Positions 1-9,132 of a stretch of 64,000 bases of DNA are shown here, piece after piece (within the stretch, counting starts at the first letter, position 1; each line of letters opens with the position of its first letter). The notes below the pieces were generated by a model. That model worked only from the letters and a program-made list of their open reading frames with translations, was not told the origin of the DNA and searched no databases. This stretch comes from Nannochloris sp. 'desiccata' (lineage: Eukaryota; Chlorophyta; Trebouxiophyceae; Chlorellales; Chlorellaceae): positions 248,001 to 312,000 of the forward strand of contig JAGTXX020000015.1 of NCBI GenBank assembly GCA_019044685.2, given 5' to 3'. The position numbers and the translations under genes were made by a program.

Positions 1-382
1 AGATGCAGATGCGTCAGCATCATCAGGGGGGAATTGCACAATGGGCACCGCTCCGGCGGGCATGGCGGCATTGGCCATCTCTTCAAATTGGGCAAACACA
101 GTGGTTAAGCGCCGTTGTTGCGCTCCTTCAAGTTGAAAGCTTTGAAGTTGTTGTTGCTGCTGAGGATGAAAGGCAGCAAGCTGTGCGTGACCACCCATTG
201 GCATGCCTGGTGAGTCTGATGTCAAGTCAATTACCTCTGTGGGCAGTGGTGGAGTGTAGCCGGGGCTGTCCAAGATGTAGATAGTAGCCCCTGGACTCTA
301 CAATTGAAAAAAATAACGGGAAATGGACAGTGGGGATAATACGCTAATGAAATGAGCAGGGGAAATGAGAACTCACATTCAT
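1..382 (-). CDS. N-terminal part of a SUMO-interacting-motif protein (cut by window edge)
   Basis: Only the 5' end is inside the window; the gene runs off the left edge. The model is exon 1 at 377-382 (ATG AAT), a 79-bp GTGAGT...TTGTAG intron, then exon 2 from 297 down to 1, joined in phase 0. The exon 2 frame is open throughout. The start of the protein holds a hydrophobic-acidic IYILDS patch and then EVIDLTSDS, which matches the classical SUMO-interacting consensus (V/I-I-D-L-T followed by acidic or Ser residues). A Gln-rich stretch follows. SIMs of this kind occur in SUMO ligases and SUMO-targeted ubiquitin ligases, but no catalytic domain is visible here, so the function is unknown. It is divergent to the G-patch gene. 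Confidence 0.55.
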
Positions 383-990
383 GTTGCAGACGGGAGCTAG
401 AAAAAGCAGCTAGCGCCTACAAAACAAAGGGTAAGTATTTCATTTGCCTTATATTGCAGGAGAAGGCGTTGTTACTGTCCAAGAGAACAAAGCTGAATTT
501 CAATGATTTTGACATGATGCTTTGCGATCCTTGCCAGAGAGGAGGCGCTCTAGGTGTCGGAAACTGTTGCTGAAGATGTATATAAAGTTTTAAAGTAGAA
601 AAATAAAAAAATAAGCTAGTCTAGGGTGCCTACAAAAACTTGTCCTCGAGTTGTGTGGGGAAATTTGCGGAGTTGTGTGGGGAACCGTTTCAAAATTTCT
701 TTCATGGTCGGGGCCTCAGTTGAACTTCGGAAAAGCAACCCATACGCGCAGCACAGTTCAAAGCACAAAAGAAGCGGGGCGGCGGAGTTCTTTGGCCGCA
801 ATCTCAGCAAGGATGCGCATATTTCGCATTCCACTATATATTGAAAACATCGTTACTCCTTACAAACGCATGTCTAATTTTCAAGACTTGTAAAGGTATT
901 TGCATCTTCTAATTTCGAATCTTTAAAACGCAGAACTACAAACACTAAATTAGAGCTTCAAAAAATTATCAAAGCATCTAATCACGCACT
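383..990. other. Divergent intergenic region
   Basis: This 608-bp stretch separates the head-to-head SIM-protein gene (-) and G-patch gene (+), so it probably holds both promoters. Short reading frames at 616-834 (-) and 626-893 (+) overlap one another and resemble nothing. No other element is recognised. Confidence 0.4.
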
Positions 991-2715
991 ATGAAGCTTC
1001 CTGATGGATATGTAGCAGGCCAAGGTGTCCAGAAACCCACTGGCTATGGCGGCTTTGGTGAGCGCATGCTCCGCACCATGGGATGGGATAAAGGCCAGGG
1101 GCTTGGCAAAGAACAGCAAGGCATGAAGGAAGCCATAGAAGTAAAGAAGAAGGAAGATACCGTCGGGGTAAGTTGAATATCTCCTTCTGTTCCTTTTTGA
1201 CGAGAAGCTTAATAGGTTTTATTTTTGCCCGCCATTTTTTCAACTTTTAAGGTTTCCTCTCTGATTCAAAAATGAACGCTAATTCTTACTCTCCATTTTC
1301 AGGTCGGAAGCGTAGCTCGTTGGAATTGGGATGATAAATGGTGGGAACGTGCCTTTGATTCTGCTGCACAGACAGTAGATAAGGATTCTAGTGATTCGTC
1401 TGACTCAGATTCCGATGACGAGATTGACGCAGCACGCATAGCAGCAGCCATTAATGGGGGAGGAACCCCAGCAGCAAGTACAAGTGGTGGTGCAGTAAAC
1501 CGCGATGGAACCGCCACAACAGCTTCTAGAGATGAATTAAAACTCCTGAATGCATTGACGTCTCAAAAAAGTAGGTTAGCAGCAGGAAGATTTGGCGGTC
1601 GTGATGCTAAAATGGAAAGAATAAGAACCCAGGAGGCTAAAATGGCAGCAGAAGCAGCTGCAAAGCTAGGTGTACTTTCAACTGTTACTACTACGGTAAC
1701 TAAAGACGAGAGAGGTACTGTAAGCAATCGTTCAGATACAACTAGTGAGGCAGCCGCTACCTTGTCCAAAGTCGTCAAGCAGAAAAAGAAGGATAAAAAG
1801 ATGAAGAAGAAGAAGATTAAAGAGGAAAAGAGCAGCAGCAAAAAATTGAGATCGAAACCAAAAGAATCTTCTTCTTCTGATGATGATGATAAACCTGAGT
1901 CTTCTCCATTACCACCAGTAAAGAAACAAAGAATAATTATTGAACCTCAAGGTCTCTACACCACCGACGGGCCGACGACTTGGAATTTCACACCTACCCC
2001 GAAAGAAGGGTGGTGGGGCGCCACGATGTTCACCTCTGCAGGATGCTTAGATGGTATGAAAAAGGATATAAAAGCGACGAAACGCGCCGAGTTTACGGAA
2101 GATCAGCAAGAGACATTATATCATGCCGCACACGCGGGAAAAACACAAGGAAAGGTTGGTCTCGGCCAAAGGAGCGGTCCAGTGAAGATAGGGGGAGTCA
2201 AATGGAGCGGCAAGAAAGTGGCATTTGAAGAAGAAGGCTCAGAAAAGGAAGCTACTAGTAGTGGTGGGGAAGAAGAGAATGAAAGAAAGAAGAAGAAGAA
2301 AGCGGAGCTCAAGGCTGTTGGAAGCAGCACTGGGCTTGCTAAATTAGAGACTAGCAGCAGAAAGAAGAGTAAAAAGAAAGATAAGAAGAAATCCACCATA
2401 GAGACTGATACTACTATCGCTGGTTCTGAGCGTGGTGTTTCTGCTGAATGGGTTACTAATATCAAGTGGAAGAAAGTGTTGACCAAAACATTAGAAGCAG
2501 CGCCAGGTGGAGAATTGAAGTTGAAAGCATTGCACAGTGCCGTCACAGCCACAGTGGTGAAGGGTCTAGGAAGAAATGGAAGCAGCAGTATGGGGGTAGT
2601 ATCTACAGAGCATGTACAGGTACAGGTAGAGAATACGATAGCCGCCAGTAGTAAATTTGTACTTGAAGGGAAGAAAGTTAAATTGGTATCAGCAGCGACA
2701 GGAGCAAAAAGATAA
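991..2715 (+). CDS. G-patch nucleolar protein with LYAR-like C-terminus
   Basis: Exons 991-1167 and 1303-2715 (phase 0, 135-bp intron with GTAAGT and TTTTCAG) encode 529 aa. Residues about 15-65 form a G-patch (GFGERMLRTMGWDKGQGLG), which is followed by the WNWDDKWWE block seen in this family. G-patches bind and stimulate DEAH-box RNA helicases. The middle is Lys/Glu/Ser-rich with several basic KKKKK-type clusters, typical of nucleolar proteins. The last ~90 residues (W-x-x-I-K-W-K-K-V ... SSKFVLEGKKVKLVS) resemble the C-terminal module of LYAR-type nucleolar proteins. The likely role is ribosome biogenesis or pre-rRNA processing in the nucleolus, inferred from domain content. The gene converges on ASCC2, with 164 bp between the two stops. 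Confidence 0.8.
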
Positions 2716-2788
2716 TGAAACTCAGTCACGTAATTTAATGCAGTTTTTTTTCTTGATTTATTTCATTATACAAAATCTTTTACCTGTA

Positions 2789-2793
2789 TTACA
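2789..2793 (-). promoter_or_regulatory. TGTAA poly(A) element, ASCC2
   Basis: TTACA on the + strand, 87 nt past the ASCC2 stop on the minus strand. It is interleaved with the element of the convergent neighbour. Confidence 0.45.
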
Positions 2794-2801
2794 ATAAGAA
2801 A

Positions 2802-2806
2802 TGTAA
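2802..2806 (+). promoter_or_regulatory. TGTAA poly(A) element, G-patch gene
   Basis: TGTAA lies 87 nt past the G-patch stop. The reverse-strand copy for convergent ASCC2 is only 13 bp upstream, so the two 3' UTRs must overlap. The element is the usual chlorophyte polyadenylation signal. Confidence 0.5.
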
Positions 2807-2879
2807 GCACGCGTATAAACACGTATAAAAAACGACTCATTCTGTGAGATAAATGAAAAACAAACAAACTAAACTGAAG

Positions 2880-5436
2880 CTACATGCCTCTCGACATCTT
2901 CTGAGCAGCTCTGTCCTTTCTGTGATGATTTCCAATAGCAGCTTTATTTTTATCTTTATTTTTGTGACTACTGCTGCCAGTACTACCATTACCAGCACCA
3001 CCACGGCCTGCATCTCCACCTCTGCCACCACCACCGATGGACTGCCCTTCTCCGTGCCCCTCTGCCTCTCCTTTTTGAGCTGGAGCACCTGCACCGGGAA
3101 CTGTTCTATTACCAAGGCCCGGTTTATTCCCTCCAGGCCCTAACCCATGAATCTCCTTTGCAGCTTGCTCTGCTTGTTGTATTGCAGCCTGTGCATCGGC
3201 TTCATTTGCAACTTCCTTGGCCCCTGGTTTTGGATAATTATAAACTCGTCCGTCCAAAACCCACAACTTTCCACCTTTGCCACGTGGACCTCTTCCTCTA
3301 GTATTCGTATTTCCACTACGACCACCACCACCACCTCTGCTATTTAAATTATTATTATTATTATTACCACTGCCACGGCCAGCAGGGGTGCTGCTATTGC
3401 CTCGAAGGCTCAAACTCCCAAGCGCTGCAGTAGCCTGGTATATACTATTATTTTCTTCTTTGTCGTCGTCGTCGCCTTCTCCTTCAGCGACCCCATCAGC
3501 TCCAATATGTAGCAACTCATCATAACTATCATCGTATTCGTCTTCATACTCCCATTGAGATTGAATAGCAGCTGCTTTTATTTTTTCAGCATATGTCGCC
3601 TCCTTGGTGTCGAGATATTTGGCAGTTAAAGAATCATTATTTCTTTTCTTTTGCTGTTGCTGCTGATGGGTGATCGTAGAATCTAATGTATTTGTAGTGT
3701 TTATTGTTGTTGTCCCTGGTAAAACAGGGAAAGCAGCTTCAGTGATCACTTTTTCTTTCTTTAATTTCTCATATTTTTCGAAAGTCAACTGTGAGTCAAC
3801 ACTTTCCACCACTTCTTGAGGAATACTCCCTTCTAATAAAGCATTAATTACGTGCTCTGGATTGCGATCAAGAGCATCAAGGCAAGTAGCAATGTATCCA
3901 TCACCGAACTCAGGTAGAAGGTCCTTAACTTGAGATACAAGAGATAGCAGTACCGCCGAGTCGTCGGCACCACCAACCCCAACCCCTCCAATATCATTCA
4001 CAATGCCACTATTAGGCCTGGAACCAGCACCCGTACTACCTTTCACATCGCCACTTGTATCGTTAACAACTAAAACTGGAGCGGAGGCTAGGCTTGACAC
4101 GTCTAGCAACGCTGCAATGTAATCTGTCTGAGCCTCATCCAACGCCACAATCCCCGCTGTAACAGCCTTTTGTATAGTACCTCCTATGCCGTGACGCTGT
4201 GCCAACGCAGGACCTAAACTAATCCCACCTCCACTGGAAACAACAGACCTGCTACCACTTGCACCACCGATAGCACCGCCTTCTCGGTGCCCGAGCAAGG
4301 TGAAGGCATGCAGCAACGCTTCTCCTCTGCGAATTGAAGTAGGGTTTGGAAGCTTCCCAGGTTTTGTAGAAGAAGATCCGGGTCCAGAGAATCCATTACC
4401 ACCAGCACCAGAAGAAGAAGATGAACAACCCCCTGTGATATCCTCGATAGAAGCATCAAGGTAGGCATGAGTGAGTAACTCCACCACCGCCACTTCGCTG
4501 GCAATTTCAACTTGGAGACATATTCTGGCTATATTTGCATGGATAGAAGATTGTTCTTTACTCCTTCCAAGCCCACTGAAAGCTATGTTTTCAAGTATAG
4601 GTAGTAGTTGATCGTGTACTGCGCCTAAAGCTTCGATTAATTGCTGGCAAGAGGTGTCTTTTAAAAATAAGCCCGCCGCCAGAGGGTGGACTTTTAGTAA
4701 AGCGCATAAACTAAGGCACGCATCTTTCGCGTAGGAGACTCCATCCACTAGATTAGTGAGCATCTCTGGATCTTTTCGTGCTGCAGAGGCAGCGCTAACG
4801 CACGCTTCCACAACTTCTAATAAATTTTCTGCGATGGCAACCGCACTAGGTGGAAACTCAGAATGTAAAGAGGGCCTTAAGGAGACCATTCCAGATAGGG
4901 CAGCTGTAAGCTGATTTTTAGCAGTTTTATCGGTGGTACTCTTATCTTCAAATGCTGCGCTGAATAAAGAGCAGGCGTCGAGCATGCAAGGGACTGTGAG
5001 AAGGCGAGAGAGAAGAGCAGAGCGGTCGGCGTGAAGAGGGATACCACTGCCTCGGACACCTAGTCTGCAAAATTATAAATATTGAAGTGTTTTATGAGTT
5101 ACTAGTCAATGTATGTGCGTATGTCCTTTTTATTTAAGTTATTTTGATTGATTATGTAGAGAATGTTTCTTCTTACAATTTGACAAAGAGAGCGGCGGCA
5201 TGGCGCCAGACAGCATGCTCGATATCTGACAGTTCCTGGAAACCATCATCAAAGGGCCGCAGTGCATTGCGCAAGTATGAGTCTAGGAATGTAACGATGC
5301 TGGCATCTGAGCGAACTGCAGCCCATAGTGCTTGCAAGTCTAGTAGAAGGATAGCATCTAAATCTCTATTGATGGTGATCAGAGACTCGGCTGCCTCTGC
5401 GCTCCCATCTGGGAGGTAGGGCAGCAGCCGCTGCAT
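2880..5436 (-). CDS. ASCC2: ASCC2-like CUE-domain protein (activating signal cointegrator complex subunit 2)
   Basis: Exons 5177-5436 and 2880-5064 (112-bp intron, GTAAGA...TTGCAG) give 814 aa. Exon 1 holds the ASCC2 N-terminal pattern (SIVTFLDSYLRNALRPFDDG), and the helical N-terminal half follows. A CUE ubiquitin-binding domain lies near residues 450-495 (VKDLLPEFGDGYIATCLDAL ... NPEHVINALLEGSIP). The C-terminal third is acidic, then Gly/Arg/Asn-rich with an RGRGPRGKGGKLW block. In known systems ASCC2 pairs with the helicase ASCC3 and recognises K63-linked ubiquitin in DNA alkylation repair and stalled-ribosome clearance. That role here is inferred from homology. The CUE hydrophobic patch appears intact. 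Confidence 0.85.
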
Positions 5437-5639
5437 CGTGTTAAGTGAAATTTTGATTTGAAATATGCCCTGAAGAAGGCTGAAATGGGGCTCAAATTCG
5501 CTGTGGTGATTGACTGGTATTTTTCAATTTCTTCGGAAGGTTGATTGATTGTTACAGCGATCTCCTACAGAGGCTGCAGCGCGAGCAGGATAGAAGTTGG
5601 TCAGAGCGATCGCTAGGGTGCCTTGATGGCTTTGGTCCC

Positions 5640-6190
5640 CGAGGAAGAGTCGGTGAATTGTTTAGGAGGGCCGGGAGAAGGGCGGTGGCAGAGCACTAGT
5701 AGAGCGGGGAGCAGTACCACGAGGCAATACGGTATACTGGGGGCCCCAGACGTCACTTCCATGCTCGGAGCTTGGACATACCAGAGAATTAAAGAGCCAC
5801 AGAGGTCTTCAGCACTGCTAATATCAATTACTGCACCTCTGCGGCGCATAGCATGGATTGGAAATGGAAGGCGGCGGTTGCTCTGGGGGTTCGTAAGTCA
5901 TCGGCAGTTAACAGGGATTCAACACTAGCAAAAAGGTCGCCAAGGTATGCGAAAGGTTTCTTAATAAGCACCGGAAGAGAGTTTAAGGTCCAGGTAGCAG
6001 TGTGGTTACCTTAGAAGACAATAATTTCAGATTCCTTCAAGTTCAACTTTAAGAGGTTGACTGTGAGGCCCGATTCAGCAGGGAAGGCTCGGAAGATGTC
6101 CATGGACTGGCCAGTTGCGTTTTTAGGCCAGCAGGGGTGGTGGATAATAATGCGAGATTGGACGGCCCGAGCGGACTCTTAAGCAACTAG
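5640..6190 (-). mobile_element. Decayed non-LTR (LINE) reverse-transcriptase fragment
   Basis: Reading the minus strand through stops and frame jumps gives the distal part of a LINE reverse transcriptase. The blocks are a GLTVNLLKLNLKESEIIVF segment (the 'L.VN..K.E.MVF' block), WTLNSLPVLI then FAYLGDLF (the 'YLG' block), MRRRGAVIDISSAEDLC, and LFNSLVCPSSEHGSDVWGPQ (the 'LF..LV.P.L.YG.EVWGP' block). At least two in-frame stops and two frame changes separate them, and neither the catalytic YxDD region nor an endonuclease is visible. This is a 5'-truncated, dead copy. The + strand frame at 5623-5928 is its antisense shadow. Confidence 0.7.
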
Positions 6191-6747
6191 ATCCGATCTA
6201 CAAGATGATCTGATCTCGAGGCAAATCTCATGCAATTGCATAGGGTTTCTTTAGGGTTATAGGAAGCTGAACTTGAGGCAGCTCATTTTTGCCCTGTAAA
6301 CGAACTGCAAGCCTGGTAATGAATACAGATTATCCATTGGTTGTGCGTATGCTGTAAGACAACTTTTAAAACATCGAAATAATCAACATCAAATCTAAAT
6401 AAAACAGCCTTGGGAGTTGCCTTTTGCATCGAGATAAAATTCTCTCGGTGCAACCTTAAAGTTTCAAACTTAGTTTGACTTTGCCTGGTAGTCCATTATG
6501 AGTCGAGGCAACCTAGTCGAACAGCATAAGTAGAGCACCCTTCGCCATTTATTGTATTATCAATCTATTATTGAGACATTTAGTTTATCATACAGAGTGA
6601 GTTTACAAGACGCAACTGGAGATCGACGCAACAAGCTGCTAGGTTGTGGTAACATATTCTATTCGGCTGTGGCGATATCGAGCCAACAACAAGAGCCTGC
6701 ATGCGTTGAGAGACTTGATTAGAGTCAAATAAACCGTTCCGATTGCG
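6191..6747. other. Intergenic region upstream of the methyltransferase gene
   Basis: About 560 bp of AT-rich sequence follows the LINE remnant and probably contains the promoter of the gene at 6748. No coding frame or RNA gene is recognised. A 6651-6700 segment reads open on the minus strand only as a shadow. Confidence 0.3.
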
Positions 6748-7707
6748 ATGTTATTAAAAAAATATGAATTTCTAAAGGGCCAAGTTGCCATAAAAAAGAC
6801 TATGAGCTCTCTGGTTGTCACCGCCGTGATTATCCTCTCGGCTACAGTCGTGATTTTCACCCTTGGTCATCCACAGTCTGCTGCTAAAGACTATAGTTAT
6901 AAAGGCGGCATTGATTGCGACGCTCTGTGGCAAAAGAAAGTCGACATGAGGAATGGGGCTATAGGACGTCGTGCCCAAATCCTTACCCACCTTGCATCCT
7001 TTGAAAGTCCTAAAGTAAAGTACGATCCCTTTGAACCAACTTGGAATTGTCATATAGAGCGGCGTATTGGAAAAGAGTTCGGAGATGGCGGCAAGTTTGT
7101 ATGTGGCGCCTTAGATAGCTACTTCTCCTCCCGGCCTTGCCTTGTTTACTCTGTTGGTAGCCATGGTGATTTTACCTTCGAGCAAGCTGTCCTCAACGAC
7201 CTCAGTCAAGACTGCGAAGTCCACACGTTCGATCCTACAGGCAATAGTTCAGCATGGGAAGGAGTTGCTACCGCTTCAGGAGTACATTTTCATGCATGGG
7301 GTCTTCGAGGGGAAGACCCTTCAAAAGATGCCATCCTTTTCAATCCTTTGACGAATAAACATAACCCTTTGCTTACGCTCATGGAAATGCGCACTCGCTT
7401 AGCACACGGTGGTAGAAAAATTGACATTCTTAAGGTCGACTGTGAAGGATGTGAGTGGGATGCTTTTAAACTAATTTTTGATGACGTCATTCAAGGTCGA
7501 TACCGCATTGGTCAAATTCAGATTGAGCTTCATGGAGGTAATTTCCCAGTAATTGAAGACTTTTTTGAACATGCAAACCAAGCAAACTTTCATATTTTCC
7601 ATAAAGAAAGGAATCACTGGGGATGTGATGGCTATAGGTGTTTAGAATTTTCATTAATTGGGGAAGAAACAGCACTTGAGATTTTTAAGCATACTCATGG
7701 GTGCTGA
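6748..7707 (+). CDS. METTL24-type (Methyltransf_22) membrane-anchored methyltransferase-like protein
   Basis: Single exon, 319 aa. A hydrophobic segment at about residues 19-40 near a basic N-terminus predicts a type II signal anchor, so the domain should face the secretory lumen. The domain starts near residue 105 with a G-x-G-G-K-F-V-C-type entry, followed by VYSVGSHGDFTFE (the family's S-x-G-x-x-x-D-x-x-F-E block), HTFDPTG, and ILKVDCEGCEWDAF, the characteristic D-x-E-G-x-E-W strand. QIELHG and the C-terminal CDGYRCLEFSLIG complete it. The substrate is not known for this family. An alternative start at Met-19 would remove residues before the anchor without changing topology. Confidence 0.75.
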   Translation: MLLKKYEFLKGQVAIKKTMSSLVVTAVIILSATVVIFTLGHPQSAAKDYSYKGGIDCDALWQKKVDMRNGAIGRRAQILTHLASFESPKVKYDPFEPTWNCHIERRIGKEFGDGGKFVCGALDSYFSSRPCLVYSVGSHGDFTFEQAVLNDLSQDCEVHTFDPTGNSSAWEGVATASGVHFHAWGLRGEDPSKDAILFNPLTNKHNPLLTLMEMRTRLAHGGRKIDILKVDCEGCEWDAFKLIFDDVIQGRYRIGQIQIELHGGNFPVIEDFFEHANQANFHIFHKERNHWGCDGYRCLEFSLIGEETALEIFKHTHGC

Positions 7708-9132
7708 TTGCCGTACAGACTAGAATAGAAGTTTACAAGTTGAAGTCTGGCTATAGTGGTCACGCACACACTCGATATCCCGGTGGTGATCATATGGCAT
7801 CGACAATTATAACAGTTTTCCCTCAGCATCAGAGGCTAGAGTCTGGTGATTTCTTGTACAATAGGTTGACAAACAAAATCATGCGCGTGAAACCGAGCCC
7901 TGCAGATCCAGGTATCCTAGGCACGTTTTCTTAAAAGGATGTGCACCACAAGCATGTGAATAACTGCAAAAGCCATAGAGGAGCCAGGTAGCGAGCATAC
8001 TACCGCCCAGTGGGCTAGCCAGGCACCGCAAATTGCATAATATAGTAATTAATGCACAAGATCAATTGATTCTTTTTCTTCTACCTTGTCATATGTAATT
8101 GCTACAATCAAGATTCCTTACTTTCATAGAACTGTTCATATCCTTCCGCTAATGCTCCGTATTACAGAAGTCTGTCGCGTCGCCCTTGGGCTTACCCAAC
8201 TAACCCTAAAAACCCTCTCAAAGGATAAACCTACTCTGTCTTTTAAAATAATGGTTACTTTGCTTTAACGTGTTAAATGAAAGTTAGGCTGGATAATACA
8301 CTGCTTGCATGGGGCGAGTGGCAGCCCCTTTCAAGGTTGGACGCTGGTGCCGGCCAAGAAAGGTGCGGGATACTGCTTGCCTTGCGAAAACTCGTATATA
8401 AAGACATCGTAGCTGGTACTAGTATGATTTTTGTTACATAAAGACGATTTAACTAGTATGTAAAGGGTTAAGGTTGATTGCGGTGGGTTTTCTGCACCGG
8501 CTGGTGCTGTCAACACGCTTGGCTGTGGCTGGCGATGGAGGCGGGGAAAAAATCGTGTCTGGTGAAACTGGGATTATAAAGACAGCGTAGCTACGTATTA
8601 ACAGTGGCGCTCAATACCTAGAGTGGTCCAGCAATAAATGAAAGAGTAGTGCCGGCCGCCGCAGGTTTCTACATCAGCTGTCGCTATTAGACTACTTGGC
8701 AGCCACTGGTGGCGGAAGGGCAGCGGTGGCGGTGGCGAGAACAGGCGGGTTTCTCTCAAGGCAGCAGCGACTCAGCCAAGAGGATAACGAGCGCCGCTGG
8801 AGATTCAAAGAGCTGATAAAGATGATTTCATGTGATGGGTGCTGCCGATCAGGTGTGTAGAGGCAGCAGGGGATCAGGAATCGCCTGAGCGATCATCAAC
8901 TTTGTGATCCAAGCGGCACTGGTGGCGAGCAGACAGGCTCGGCCACTCGTCAACATTTGGTATTCGTCTCTATTTTGCAGTGAACGCTCAAAAAGGCGTT
9001 ATATGCCATTTCACTTTCTCATCTGAGATGACGTCCCCCTTTCTAATTTGAATTTTTGAATTTTTTTTCTTCAAATTCCTCGACAGTGGCAATTCTCTCA
9101 TACGAAAAATTATTCAGACCATTCGTAGAGCA
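7708..9132. other. Long gene-free region
   Basis: This stretch of 1.4 kb lies between the methyltransferase and CAF-1 genes. A frame at 7701-7934 overlaps the upstream stop and resembles nothing known. The part from about 8300 to 8960 is more GC-rich than its surroundings and includes a diverged direct repeat, listed separately. The last ~150 bp before 9133 are T-rich and presumably hold the CAF-1 promoter. Confidence 0.35.
8330..8600. repeat. Diverged direct repeat, period about 178 bp
   Basis: TATAAAGACATCGTAGCT at about 8395-8412 recurs as TATAAAGACAGCGTAGCT at about 8575-8592. Each is preceded by a GAAA(A)CT word and, further upstream, by a GCTGGTG(C)-rich segment (around 8342 and 8500). 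This looks like an old tandem duplication or two remnants of a repeat family. Confidence 0.4.

Noticed and set aside
431..459. GTAAGT...TTGCAG pair only 29 bp apart on the + strand
   Set aside because: Looks like a complete intron but is far shorter than any other intron here, and removing it joins no recognisable coding sequence. Probably chance.
2121..2729. 202-codon minus-strand frame over the G-patch gene
   Set aside because: It is the shadow of a Lys/Glu/Ser-rich coding region, giving Phe/Leu/Ser runs; the plus strand has the clear homologue.
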